Shown in pieces: positions 53,024-63,378 of a DNA stretch of 64,000 bases; position 1 is the first letter of the stretch, and every line of letters begins with the position of its first letter. Below the pieces are notes generated by a model that was not told where the DNA came from, did no database searches, and worked only from the letters and a program-made list of their open reading frames with translations. The stretch is from Actinomyces trachealis (GTDB taxonomy: Bacteria; Actinomycetota; Actinomycetes; Actinomycetales; Actinomycetaceae), in assembly GCF_015711475.1 (NCBI RefSeq), contig NZ_CP065027.1:1674001-1738000 (forward strand), written 5' to 3'. Position numbers and translations under genes: made by a program.

Positions 53024-55609
53024 ATGCCCGGTCAGAACCTGACCCGCACCGAGGCGGCCGAGCGTGCCGCCGTTGTCACCACGCAGGCCTACGACGTCGT
53101 CTTGGATCTCACACGCGGGGAGGAGGTCTTCGGCTCCACCACCTCCCTGCGCTTCCAGGCCACCCCGGGCTCCACCACCTTCGTGGACCTGATCGCCCCG
53201 GAGATTCACTCCATCACCCTCAACGGTCAGGCCCTGGACCCAGCCGTCGTCTACGCCGACTCCCGCATTACCTTGACCGGACTGGCGGCGGACAACGAGC
53301 TGGTGGTGGACGCCGACTGCGCCTACATGCACACCGGTGAGGGCCTGCACCGCTTCACCGATCCCGTTGACAGCAAGACCTACCTATACACGCAGTTCGA
53401 GGTGCCTGACGCCCGCCGCGTCTACCCCTGCTTCGAGCAGCCAGACCTTAAGGCCGCTTTCACCTTCACTGTCACTACGCCCGAGGGTTGGACGGTCTTC
53501 TCCAACTCCCCCACCCCTGCCCCACAGGCCGTCACAGGCACCGATGGCGCCCCAGCCAGCCGCTTCGCCTTCGCGCCTACCAAGCCAATCAGCACCTACA
53601 TCACGGCGATCGTCGCGGGCCCCTACGTCGGCCAGACCGACACCTACACCGCCCCCGACGGCCGCAGCATCCCGCTGGGCACCTACTGCCGGGCCTCCCT
53701 GGTGGAGCACATGGACTCCGAGGAGATCCTGGACCTGACCAAGCGTGGCTTCGCCTTCTACGAGGAGCTGTTCGCCACCCCCTACGCCTTTGAGAAGTAC
53801 GACCAAATCTTCGTGCCCGAGTTCAACGCCGGGGCCATGGAGAACGCGGGCTGCGTGACGCACCGCGACGACTACATCTTCCGCTCACGGCCCGTGGCCG
53901 CCCGGGTGGAGCGGCGTGCGGTCACGATCCTGCACGAGCTGGCACACATGTGGTTCGGTGACATGGTCACCATGAAATGGTGGAACGACCTGTGGCTCAA
54001 CGAGTCCTTCGCCGAGTACACCTCCACCCTCGCCACCGCTGAGGCCACGCGCTTCACGCAGGCCTGGACCACCTTCCAGGCCGCGGAGAAGGCCTGGGCC
54101 TACAACCAGGACCAGCTCTCCTCCACCCACCCGATCGCTGCCGAGATCAACGACCTGCACGACGTGGAGGTCAACTTTGACGGCATTACCTACGCCAAGG
54201 GCGCCTCGGTGCTCTCCGCCCTGGTGGCCTACGTGGGCCGGGACAACTTCTTTAAGAGCATCGCCCAGTACCTGGCTAAGCACGCCTACGCCAACGCCAC
54301 CTTGGCGGATCTGCTGACCGAGCTAGAGGCCACCAGCGGCCGAGACCTGAGCGCTTGGACCAAGGTCTGGCTGCAGGAGGCCGGGGTAACCGTCCTGCGC
54401 CCAGAGTTGGAGGTGGACGCCGCTGGCACCATCACTAGCCTCACGGTGCTCCAGGAGCTCCCCAATGGTTCCCCCGCCACGCTACGGCCCCACCGCCTAG
54501 GCATCGGTTGCTACAACCTGGTGAACGGCGCCCTGACCCGCACCGCGCGTGTGGAAATCGACGTCAACGGCGAGCGCACTGCCGTGTCGCCGCTGGTGGG
54601 AAAGCCACAACCAGCCGTCCTGCTGCTCAACGACGACGATCTGACCTATGCGAAAGTGCGCCTGGACAAGAAGTCTCTGAGCCAGGGCTTGCAGAGCATC
54701 ACCGCCTTTGACGCGTCCCTACCGCGTTCTCTGATGCTCGCCTCCGCCTGGGACATGGTGCGCGACGGTGAGCTGGCTGCTACCGACTACCTGCCCGCCG
54801 CCGTGGACGCCCTGAGCGTGGAGGAGCACTCGGGCGTGATCCAGACGCTCTTGGGCCAGGTCTCAACCTGCCTGAGTGCATACCTGCCGCACGCGGAGCG
54901 CGAGCAGGCTTTCGTGGCCACGGCTGACGCGCTGCAGGTACTGCTGGCTGCTGCAGAGCCAGGCTCTGACAAGCAGCTGCAGCTGGCACGCGCGCTGTCG
55001 CACACCGCAGTAACCGCCACGCAACTCGATGCCGTCGCTGGGATGCTCTCAGGCTCTGCGGTACCTGAGGGCCTGGTGGTGGACCAAGACCTGCGTTGGG
55101 AGCTGCTGACGGGGCTGGTGGCCGCCGGGCGCCTGGGCGAGGAACAGATCGCCACCGAGGCCGCCCACGACATCACCACCACCGGACGCGAGCGGGCCGC
55201 TCAGGCCCGCGCCGCCATCCCCACTGATCAGGCGAAGGCTGCTGCTTGGAAGGCGCTGGTGGAGGACGCCAGCATCCCCAACGAGACGCAGGTCAAGATG
55301 CTGCGTGGCTTTGGGGCGTGCTCCCGCAACCCGCGCCTGCTGGTGCCTTTCGTGGGTGCCTACGCGGAGGTTGTGGACGGCATCTGGGAGTCCCGCACCT
55401 TCCACATGGCGGAGAACCTGCTGGCCTCCCTGTGGTCCTGTTTGCCCGTTGGCCTGCCAGGCGTGGACGCTGAGGGCGTACTGCGTGGCTGGCTTGATTC
55501 GCACGCCGACGCCCCAGCCGCCTTACGCCGCATCGTCTCTGAGAACCTCGACGACGTGTTGCGGGTCCAGCGGGCCCAGGCTTGCGCAGCACGCACCTCG
55601 GCAGCCTAA
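53024..55609 (+). CDS. pepN: Aminopeptidase N (M1 family)
   Basis: This 861-residue zinc aminopeptidase removes N-terminal residues from peptides. The exopeptidase motif PEFNAGAMENAGCV and zinc site ILHELAHMWFGDMV (HExxHx18E, the Glu in WLNESFAEY) are complete. ERAP1-like C-terminal helical repeats fill residues 530-850. The N-terminus lacks a signal peptide, so it is cytoplasmic. GAAGGAGCTC lies upstream. It forms a single-gene unit between an upstream palindrome and a strong terminator. Confidence 0.97.
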   Translation: MPGQNLTRTEAAERAAVVTTQAYDVVLDLTRGEEVFGSTTSLRFQATPGSTTFVDLIAPEIHSITLNGQALDPAVVYADSRITLTGLAADNELVVDADCAYMHTGEGLHRFTDPVDSKTYLYTQFEVPDARRVYPCFEQPDLKAAFTFTVTTPEGWTVFSNSPTPAPQAVTGTDGAPASRFAFAPTKPISTYITAIVAGPYVGQTDTYTAPDGRSIPLGTYCRASLVEHMDSEEILDLTKRGFAFYEELFATPYAFEKYDQIFVPEFNAGAMENAGCVTHRDDYIFRSRPVAARVERRAVTILHELAHMWFGDMVTMKWWNDLWLNESFAEYTSTLATAEATRFTQAWTTFQAAEKAWAYNQDQLSSTHPIAAEINDLHDVEVNFDGITYAKGASVLSALVAYVGRDNFFKSIAQYLAKHAYANATLADLLTELEATSGRDLSAWTKVWLQEAGVTVLRPELEVDAAGTITSLTVLQELPNGSPATLRPHRLGIGCYNLVNGALTRTARVEIDVNGERTAVSPLVGKPQPAVLLLNDDDLTYAKVRLDKKSLSQGLQSITAFDASLPRSLMLASAWDMVRDGELAATDYLPAAVDALSVEEHSGVIQTLLGQVSTCLSAYLPHAEREQAFVATADALQVLLAAAEPGSDKQLQLARALSHTAVTATQLDAVAGMLSGSAVPEGLVVDQDLRWELLTGLVAAGRLGEEQIATEAAHDITTTGRERAAQARAAIPTDQAKAAAWKALVEDASIPNETQVKMLRGFGACSRNPRLLVPFVGAYAEVVDGIWESRTFHMAENLLASLWSCLPVGLPGVDAEGVLRGWLDSHADAPAALRRIVSENLDDVLRVQRAQACAARTSAA

Positions 55610-55614
55610 ACATC

Positions 55615-55653
55615 ACGGAGCCCCGGTCACCTTCAAGGTGACCGGGGCTCCGT
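55615..55653. terminator. Strong terminator hairpin after pepN
   Basis: A near-perfect hairpin with ACGGAGCCCCGGTCACC paired to GGTGACCGGGGCTCCGT around a 5-nt loop lies between the convergent pepN and PTS IIC genes. It may serve both directions. Confidence 0.85.
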
Positions 55654-55693
55654 GTGTCAGCGCCTAGCAGCTAGAGGCTGCTAGCGAATCAGC

Positions 55694-57052
<1,359 letters not shown>

Positions 57053-57127
57053 ATTGGGTTCACGCAGCGACTCTGCTGCGCTCAAGGGAAGCCGCCCGGG
57101 CGGGCGACGACGCCGGTCCGACGAGGT

Positions 57128-57143
57128 AGAGGTCTGGACCAGT
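57128..57143. promoter_or_regulatory. dre-like operator between the EIIC gene and dasR-like gene
   Basis: AGAGGTCTGGACCAGT matches the DasR-responsive element consensus (ACTGGTCTAGACCACT or its AGT-ended form) at 13 of 16 positions. It lies in the divergent promoter region and could control both genes. Confidence 0.65.
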
Positions 57144-57308
57144 GCTGATAGGAAAGCCCACTCATGCGTCAACTGTCAAGCGGGAGAGGGGTGTTTTGTG
57201 CATATTCTGTCATATTGTGCTGCACAATGGGACCACGGTCCTTACCAGTTGCGACAATGAGGTCAAGACACAGGCCGTCAACCAATCACTCTCAAGATTC
57301 TCATAACC

Positions 57309-58061
57309 ATGTCACCTTCAAGAGCCAAGTACGTCCAGGTACGCGACCATCTCCTGAGCGAGGTGCGTTCCAACCTAGCTCCAGGCAGCCCTATCCCCTC
57401 AGAACGCGACCTCTGCAAGCTCTTTCACGTCTCCCGCATGACCGTCCGCCAGGCTATCGACACCCTGGTGGTGGACGGCGTCCTAGAGCGACATCAGGGC
57501 AAGGGAACCTTTGTGGCACAACCGAAGGTTGATCTACAGGTACGGCTAACTTCCTTCACCCAGGAGATGCGACGCCGTGGCATGGAACCAGGCTCAGTAT
57601 TCCTGCTGGCTGAGACCATCCCCGCCTCCAACGCCGTCGCCGAGGAACTGGAGCAGGCACCTGGCACCGCCGTGCACCACCTACGGCGCCTACTCACAGC
57701 CGACTCAACCCCCATGGCCATTGAGGAGAACTGGATCCCTGCGGACTCGCTTCCAGGACTGCTGGACGGACCACTGAATTTCTCCGTCTATGAGCGCCTA
57801 ACCAGCGTTGGCCTACCGCCCGGTTGGGGAGAGGACTTGATTGAGGGGCACTCCGCTACGATTGAGGAAGCGGCGCTCTTAAGCGTGCGCGAGGGAGCGC
57901 CAACCCTCGCAATCACCCGCCGTACCTTCCACGAGCACACCGTCATCGACTACTCGCACTCCATCTACCGCGCAGACCGCTATGCCTTGTGGGTGCCGGT
58001 AGCTGTCCCCGCACCCGCCGTGTCCCGCCCAGTCCCCGCCCCTGAAGGAGCCGCATCATGA
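57309..58061 (+). CDS. dasR: GntR/HutC-family regulator, DasR/NagR-like
   Basis: This 250-residue regulator has an N-terminal winged helix (SPIPSERDLCKLFHVSRMTV, ERHQGKGTFVAQP, residues 10-80) and a UTRA effector domain with LRRLLTADSTPMAIEENWIP and DYSHSIYRADRY. DasR/NagR proteins bind glucosamine-6-P or GlcNAc-6-P and release dre sites, two of which lie nearby (57128 and 58352). The last codons overlap the first IIB gene (ATGA), so regulator and PTS component are co-translated, which would give autoregulated expression. Confidence 0.85.
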   Translation: MSPSRAKYVQVRDHLLSEVRSNLAPGSPIPSERDLCKLFHVSRMTVRQAIDTLVVDGVLERHQGKGTFVAQPKVDLQVRLTSFTQEMRRRGMEPGSVFLLAETIPASNAVAEELEQAPGTAVHHLRRLLTADSTPMAIEENWIPADSLPGLLDGPLNFSVYERLTSVGLPPGWGEDLIEGHSATIEEAALLSVREGAPTLAITRRTFHEHTVIDYSHSIYRADRYALWVPVAVPAPAVSRPVPAPEGAAS

Positions 58062-58315
58062 AGCCTGACATCCGGGCGATAGTCGCAGCCCTCGGTGGCG
58101 CTGAGAACATCGACTCCTTGGAACCATGCACCACTCGGCTGCGTGTGGAGGTGCTCGACCCCTCGCGTCTGGACCGTGCCGCCCTGCGACGCGCGGGAAC
58201 GCATGGCGCCTCCGCGATCGGGCGCGTTATCCAGGTGATCGTCGGCCCAAACGCTGACATTATCTCCACCGACATCGCCGAGCTGTTAGACCTGCTGCAG
58301 CACAACGACCAGTAA
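58058..58315 (+). CDS. PTS EIIB component, Glc family (first copy)
   Basis: This 85-residue standalone IIB domain has the phosphorylated cysteine in SLEPCTTRLRVEV, followed by AGTHGASAIGRVIQVIVGPN. It starts inside the regulator's stop codon. It differs from the second IIB in the less conserved middle, including an Arg-rich stretch RLDRAALRRAG. It may serve the same EIIC or a partner elsewhere. Confidence 0.9.
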   Translation: MKPDIRAIVAALGGAENIDSLEPCTTRLRVEVLDPSRLDRAALRRAGTHGASAIGRVIQVIVGPNADIISTDIAELLDLLQHNDQ

Positions 58316-58351
58316 GTGCTGGACAGCCTGGCGCTGGCGGGTACTATTCCC

Positions 58352-58367
58352 ACTGGTATGGACCACT
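58352..58367 (+). promoter_or_regulatory. dre-like operator upstream of the second EIIB gene
   Basis: ACTGGTATGGACCACT matches the DasR-responsive element ACTGGTCTAGACCACT at 14 of 16 positions. It lies 68 bp before the second IIB start, so the IIB-IIA pair probably has its own regulated promoter. Confidence 0.7.
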
Positions 58368-58434
58368 GGTGCTCTACCGGGCAACGTGGCCCGCCGCATC
58401 TCAAACACACCGTCGGCCACAACAGGAGGCAACC

Positions 58435-58665
58435 ATGTCCAAGGCTCAACAGATCGTCGACGCCCTCGGCGGATTCGACAACATCATCGAAATCGAGCCC
58501 TGCATCACCCGACTGCGCTGCGAGCTGGAGGACATCAGCCTAATGAAAGAGTCTGGTCTCAAGGCCGCTGGCGCACACGGCGTGCTCAAGGTCGGCGACT
58601 CCGTGCAGGTCATCGTCGGTCCCAACGCCGACACCATCGCTGAGGACATCGAGGATCTGCGGTGA
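58435..58665 (+). CDS. PTS EIIB component, Glc family (second copy)
   Basis: This 76-residue IIB domain carries the active cysteine in EIEPCITRLRCELED, then AAGAHGVLKVGDSVQVIVGP. AGGAGG precedes the ATG. Its stop overlaps the IIA start, so the two are translationally coupled. It is closer to typical GlcNAc/glucose IIB proteins than the first copy. Confidence 0.93.
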   Translation: MSKAQQIVDALGGFDNIIEIEPCITRLRCELEDISLMKESGLKAAGAHGVLKVGDSVQVIVGPNADTIAEDIEDLR

Positions 58666-59117
58666 CCCTCACCGTAATCGCTCCCCTGGCGGGCAATCTG
58701 ATCGCGGTTGAGGACGTCCCTGACCCGGTCTTCTCCGGCAAGTTCGTCGGCCCCGGCATCGCCCTCGACCCAGAGCGCAGTGGTGAGGTCACCGCTGTGG
58801 CCCCCATCAGCGGCAAGGTCGTCAAGGTCCACCCGCACGCTTTCGTGATCGTCTCCGATGACTCCAAGAGTGTACTGGTCCACCTGGGCCTGGACACCGT
58901 CCAGCTCGCTGGTGAAGGCTTTAAGGTCCTGGCCAAGGAAGGGGACCGGGTCAAAGCTGGCGACCCGATGGTCACCTGGAACCCCGGACAGGTCGAGGCA
59001 GGCGGACGCAACCCCATCGTCCCGATCATCGCCCTGGAAACCGAGGAGGCTGACCTGGTGCTCCCAAAGCCCGGCTCCACCGTCGCCCCCGGTGACACGG
59101 TGCTAACCATCAAGTGA
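58662..59117 (+). CDS. crr: PTS EIIA component, glucose type (Crr)
   Basis: This 151-residue IIA protein passes phosphate from HPr to IIB. It has TVIAPLAGNLIAVEDVPDPV, the histidine pair in KVHPHAFVIVSDDS and SVLVHLGLDTVQLAGEGF (the second His is phosphorylated), and the C-terminal GSTVAPGDTVL. It starts with GTG overlapping the IIB stop. A strong hairpin ends the operon. Confidence 0.95.
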   Translation: MTLTVIAPLAGNLIAVEDVPDPVFSGKFVGPGIALDPERSGEVTAVAPISGKVVKVHPHAFVIVSDDSKSVLVHLGLDTVQLAGEGFKVLAKEGDRVKAGDPMVTWNPGQVEAGGRNPIVPIIALETEEADLVLPKPGSTVAPGDTVLTIK

Positions 59118-59137
59118 CTGGCAACCACACGGTACTG

Positions 59138-59174
59138 GGTCGGCCCGGCCCCTCACTGAGGGGCCGGGCCGACC
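59138..59174. terminator. Strong terminator hairpin between crr and malQ
   Basis: A perfect 16-bp stem (59138-59153 with 59159-59174) has a 5-nt loop. It lies between the convergent 3' ends of crr and malQ and probably serves both. Confidence 0.85.
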
Positions 59175-59190
59175 TACTACCGCGTAGCGC

Positions 59191-61356
59191 TCAAACCTGA
59201 CGTTGCGCCAACTCGTCCCGCACCGCCGCCAGCAAGCTGCCCAGACGCACTGAGTTGGGCAGATCCTCCGCCAGCACCGCCTCACCAGAGCCATCTGCCA
59301 GCGGAATCTGCCAGTTCGGGTACTCCTTGTCCGTACCCGGCTGGTTCTGGGTGCGACGCTCACCTACGCCGTCGACCAGTGAAACGCCAATGAGTGCGGA
59401 AGGAGTGCGCACCACGTACCGGTGCAGTGCCTCCACAATCTCACGCTCGGTCGGCTCATCACCCAGCAAACCATGCTCCCGCAAGCGCGCAATCATGCGG
59501 TCGCGCTCCACGCGAGCTTCCGCACGCACCTGCTCCACCGGGTCTGTGAGCAGGCCGAGGCGCTGACGCAGCTCCACGTGCTCGTCCGCCAGGTAGCCCG
59601 CGGTGGGCGGCAGGTCATGCGTGTTCACAGTCGATAGAGCCAGGCGCCGGTATGACTCGGGCTGCAGCGGCCAGCCATCGCCCTGCTTCTCAAACCAGAG
59701 CACAGAGGTGCCCAGCACACCACGGGAGATCAGATACTCCCGAGCCCAAGGCTCCACCGTCCCCAGGTCCTCACCAATGACGACGGCGCCAGCGCGGTGC
59801 GCCTCCAGCAACAGCACACCCACCATGGCCTCGTGATCGTAACGAACGTATGCTCCCTGCGCGGCCCCCATGCCCTCCGGGATCCACCACAGCCGGAACA
59901 GTCCGATGACGTGGTCCACACGCAGGGCCCCGGCGTGGCGCAGCACCGTGCGCACCATGTCCCGCAACGGCGTGAAGGCGTTCTCCGCCAGGTACTTGGG
60001 GCTCCACGGCGGCTGAGACCAGTTCTGCCCCAACTGGTTGTACATGTCCGGTGGGGCGCCAACGTGTATTCCGGAGGCAAAGGCATCTGGTGTGGACCAG
60101 ACATCCGCGCCACGCGGGTGCACACCCACGGCCAGGTCATCCATGATGCCCAGGGCCATGCCGGAAGCCAGGGCCTGGCGCTGCGCGCGCTCAAGCTGCT
60201 CGTCGATGACCCACTGCATCCAGGCGTAGAACTCAATCCTGTCCGCTAACGTACGGGCCTCCATGGCCACATGTGCGGAGCTGGCGTCCTTGAGGTTCTC
60301 TGGCCAAGCGGTGAGATCCCCGTATTTCTCGGTCAGGGCACACCAGAGGGCAAAGCGACCCAGACCCTCCCCCTGCTCGGCACGAAAACGCTCAAAGTCG
60401 CGCTGGCGGGCCCGGGAGCGGCCAGCAGCATAGATGACCTCAAGGGCCTCACGCTTAGCCTTCCACACCTCGTCGCGGTCGATCGGGGTGGTCTCCAGGT
60501 TGCGGTCACGCACCTCCTGCTGGGCCCACTGCACCAGGGAACGGCGCGGTCCCGAAAGGCGGGAAACCTCCAGAATGTTCTCCGGCCGGATGTAAATCGG
60601 GTTGACGAAGCGGCGTGTGACCGGCAGGTAGGGTGAGGCGGTCATCTTCCCGGTGGGCTCGGCAGCGTGCAACGGGTTGATGAGCAGGAAGTCAGCCCCC
60701 TCATCGCCCAGGAAGCCCGCCAGCTCAGTGAGATCATCGGCGTCGCCAATACCCCAGGATGCCCGCGAGCGCACAGAGTAGAGCTGCGCCATGACACCCC
60801 AACCGCGCTCCCCTAGCGCCTGCGGCAACTCCAGGTGGTCTGGGGTAACGGCCAGTGGCGCGGCAACCGTGCGGGCCGGTTCAGCGCCCTTGGCGCGGAT
60901 TTCAGCGACCAGAAGGTGCCAGCCTAGGGGCAGATCGGTGGGCAGGTCGAAGGCTGCGCGGCCGGTCAGTACGCCGTCGACCTCACGGGCCCGAGTCCAG
61001 TCATCCGTCTGCTTGAGCCAGCGTTCACCACCTTCTTCAAGTTCTAAGTGGACAGACACGTCTGCACCGTCAGGAACGTACACGTGCACTGTCTCAGCCT
61101 TACCGCTGCGCGTCACGATGCAGGCGGGCAGGGCCTGGCGCCAGGGAGCTAGTTCGGCGTCGGCTAGGGCGGCCGTGATCTCTTCCTCCGTGGTGGCGGC
61201 GACGCCGAGGGCGCCGAGCACTGCCTCCAGGGTCTGGCGAGAGGGCGAGGCCAGGTTGCCGTGATAGTCCCAGTACTCGGTGGACACGCCATGCAGATCA
61301 GCTAGGCGGATCAGGCTTTCACTTGGCGGCTGGGCATCTGCGTTAGGTTGGGACAT
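59191..61356 (-). CDS. malQ: 4-alpha-glucanotransferase (amylomaltase)
   Basis: This 721-residue GH77 enzyme disproportionates maltodextrins. It contains SWGIGDADDLTELAGFLGD, FLLINPLHAAEPTG, ALRVDHVIGLFRLWWIPEG (with the nucleophile Asp), VVIGEDLGTVEPWAREY (acid Glu) and STVNTHDLPPTAGYLADEH. The N-terminal beta-domain extension of about 160 residues is usual in actinobacterial MalQ. The ATG at 61356 (MSQPNADAQ) is chosen; codons before it are not protein-like. Confidence 0.95.
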   Translation of the reverse strand: MSQPNADAQPPSESLIRLADLHGVSTEYWDYHGNLASPSRQTLEAVLGALGVAATTEEEITAALADAELAPWRQALPACIVTRSGKAETVHVYVPDGADVSVHLELEEGGERWLKQTDDWTRAREVDGVLTGRAAFDLPTDLPLGWHLLVAEIRAKGAEPARTVAAPLAVTPDHLELPQALGERGWGVMAQLYSVRSRASWGIGDADDLTELAGFLGDEGADFLLINPLHAAEPTGKMTASPYLPVTRRFVNPIYIRPENILEVSRLSGPRRSLVQWAQQEVRDRNLETTPIDRDEVWKAKREALEVIYAAGRSRARQRDFERFRAEQGEGLGRFALWCALTEKYGDLTAWPENLKDASSAHVAMEARTLADRIEFYAWMQWVIDEQLERAQRQALASGMALGIMDDLAVGVHPRGADVWSTPDAFASGIHVGAPPDMYNQLGQNWSQPPWSPKYLAENAFTPLRDMVRTVLRHAGALRVDHVIGLFRLWWIPEGMGAAQGAYVRYDHEAMVGVLLLEAHRAGAVVIGEDLGTVEPWAREYLISRGVLGTSVLWFEKQGDGWPLQPESYRRLALSTVNTHDLPPTAGYLADEHVELRQRLGLLTDPVEQVRAEARVERDRMIARLREHGLLGDEPTEREIVEALHRYVVRTPSALIGVSLVDGVGERRTQNQPGTDKEYPNWQIPLADGSGEAVLAEDLPNSVRLGSLLAAVRDELAQRQV

Positions 61357-61488
61357 CGCGTATGAGGCCTCATTGCTCTCGCGCGCGGTACGCGCTCGGT
61401 GGATGGGAGGGCAGGTGGCGGGCGGGACCGCCGCACCAGGCTCAAGCATGCCGTGCCCTGCAATGGATTGCACGCCACACACCAGCAT

Positions 61489-61500
61489 CCAGACGTCTGG
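61489..61500. promoter_or_regulatory. Palindrome resembling the NanR operator, between malQ and ptsI
   Basis: CCAGACGTCTGG is a perfect 12-bp palindrome containing CAGACGTCTG, also found in the nanA operator. It lies 180 bp before ptsI and 130 bp before malQ, within about 325 bp of otherwise featureless divergent promoter DNA. Confidence 0.45.
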
Positions 61501-61680
61501 CGGTGCAAGTGTTGCAGAACCTTGCTGTAGGCGCATTGGGATAAATCGGCAGAGGTACGTCGCAAGGATTCGGTGGTTATCCTCATCGCAGAACCGGCAC
61601 CGTGTGCCACGTCTCAGGGCACAATGGGCTGCAGTCCACGATTCGCGTCCGTTAGCCGACCCTAGGAGCAAGGAGCACCG

Positions 61681-63378
61681 ATGGCCACCGCAGACCAGAC
61701 CCACACCCCGCTTTCCGGCATTGGCGTGAGCCCTGGCCTGGTAGCCGGGCCGGTGGCGCGCATGGCCCCGGGGGTTCCCGAACCAGAGATCGAGGTGCTC
61801 GACGCCGCCCGGGACCTGGATCGCGAGTGTGACCGGATCGCTGAGGCCGCCTTGGCTGTCAAGAAGCGCCTGGAGCTTTCTGCCGCTGAGGCTAAGGGGG
61901 AGGGACGTACTCTGCTAGAAACAACCGCGCAGATGGCTGCCGATCCCACGCTGACATCCTCCGCCCAGGCCATGGTGCGGGAACGCCGTCTGGTGCCCGA
62001 GCGCGCCGTATGGGAGGCCGCAGGCACCTTGTCCGCCATGCTTGAATCCCTGGGGGGCTATATGGCGGAGCGCACCCGAGACGTTGCTGATGTGCGCGAC
62101 CGTATCGTCGCAGTCCTGACCGATTCCCCCATGCCCGGTATCCCCAGCCTGCCTGAGCCCTTCGTGCTGGTTGCTGAGGACCTAGCCCCGGCTGACACGG
62201 CCCTGTTGGACCCGGAGAAGGTTGTGGCATTCGTGACCAGTGAGGGCGGTCCGACCTCCCACACCGCGATTCTGGCCCGCTCCCTGGGCATGCCCGCGAT
62301 CGTTGGTGCTGGCACTGCTGTCACAGACCAGCTGCAGGAAGGCGCAATCGTCCTGGTAGATGGCACTAAGGGAGTTATCACCCTGGAGCCCACCGAGGAG
62401 CAGCTGCGTCACGCCAAGGAGTTGGCCAGCCGCGTGCGCGAGTTCAAGGGCGACGGCGCCACGAAGGACGGGTATGAGGTCCAACTCCTGGCCAATGTGG
62501 GTGACGGTGCCGCCGCCCGTTCTGCTGCGGAGGCAAATGCTATGGGTGTGGGACTGTTCCGCACCGAGTTCTGCTTCCTGGACCAGCCCACTGAGCCCAC
62601 GGTGGAGCAGCAGGTGGCTGCCTACACGCAGGTCCTGGCGGCCTTCCCTGGGAAGAAGGTGGTTGTGCGCACTCTGGACGCTGGCGCGGATAAGCCCCTG
62701 CCCTTCTTGACTGACGCCACTGAGGCCAACCCTGCCCTGGGTGTGCGCGCGTACCGCACCACGCGCCGCGACCCGGAGGTGCTGGAAAACCAGCTGGAGG
62801 CGCTGGCGCAGGCGCAGGCCGCCACCGAAGCCAAGGTGTGGGTCATGGCGCCCATGATCTCCACGGTTGACGAGGCCAAGGCCTTCACCGACGCGGCGCG
62901 AGCCCACGGCTTGGCCACGGCCGGCATGATGATTGAGGTGCCCTCAGCCGCGATTATGGCGGACAAGATGTTTGAGTACGCGGACTTCGCCTCGGTGGGC
63001 ACCAATGACCTGACCCAGTACGTGATGGCGGCGGACCGCCTGCTGTCCTCCTTGGCGGACCTGTCCACTGCCTGGCAGCCGGCGGTGCTGCGCCTGATCA
63101 AGCAGGCCTGCGACGGCGCGGCCCCCAAAGGCCGCCCGGTGGGTGTGTGTGGTGAGGCCGCTGCTGACCCGGCCCTGGCGGCGGTGCTGGTGGGCTGCGG
63201 CGTGGCCAGCCTGTCCATGACGGCGCGTGCCTTGCCGGATGTGGACGCCGTGCTGAAGTCCGTGACCCTGGCCGAGTGCCAGGCGCTGGCCGCCTTGGCG
63301 CTGGCTGCTGCCACTGCGGAGGATGCTCGCGAGACTGTGCGCGCCAAGCTGCCGATCTTGGAGGAACTGGGGCTGTGA
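61681..63378 (+). CDS. ptsI: PTS enzyme I (phosphoenolpyruvate-protein phosphotransferase)
   Basis: This 565-residue general PTS protein autophosphorylates from PEP and passes phosphate to HPr. The active histidine is in EGGPTSHTAILARSLGMPA. The PEP site includes GLFRTEFCFLD, RTLDAGADKPLPF, MIEVPSAAIMADK and the C-terminal cysteine GVCGEAAADP. HPr is not encoded in this window. AGGAGCA precedes the ATG. Its stop overlaps the next gene start (GTGA). Confidence 0.97.
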   Translation: MATADQTHTPLSGIGVSPGLVAGPVARMAPGVPEPEIEVLDAARDLDRECDRIAEAALAVKKRLELSAAEAKGEGRTLLETTAQMAADPTLTSSAQAMVRERRLVPERAVWEAAGTLSAMLESLGGYMAERTRDVADVRDRIVAVLTDSPMPGIPSLPEPFVLVAEDLAPADTALLDPEKVVAFVTSEGGPTSHTAILARSLGMPAIVGAGTAVTDQLQEGAIVLVDGTKGVITLEPTEEQLRHAKELASRVREFKGDGATKDGYEVQLLANVGDGAAARSAAEANAMGVGLFRTEFCFLDQPTEPTVEQQVAAYTQVLAAFPGKKVVVRTLDAGADKPLPFLTDATEANPALGVRAYRTTRRDPEVLENQLEALAQAQAATEAKVWVMAPMISTVDEAKAFTDAARAHGLATAGMMIEVPSAAIMADKMFEYADFASVGTNDLTQYVMAADRLLSSLADLSTAWQPAVLRLIKQACDGAAPKGRPVGVCGEAAADPALAAVLVGCGVASLSMTARALPDVDAVLKSVTLAECQALAALALAAATAEDARETVRAKLPILEELGL

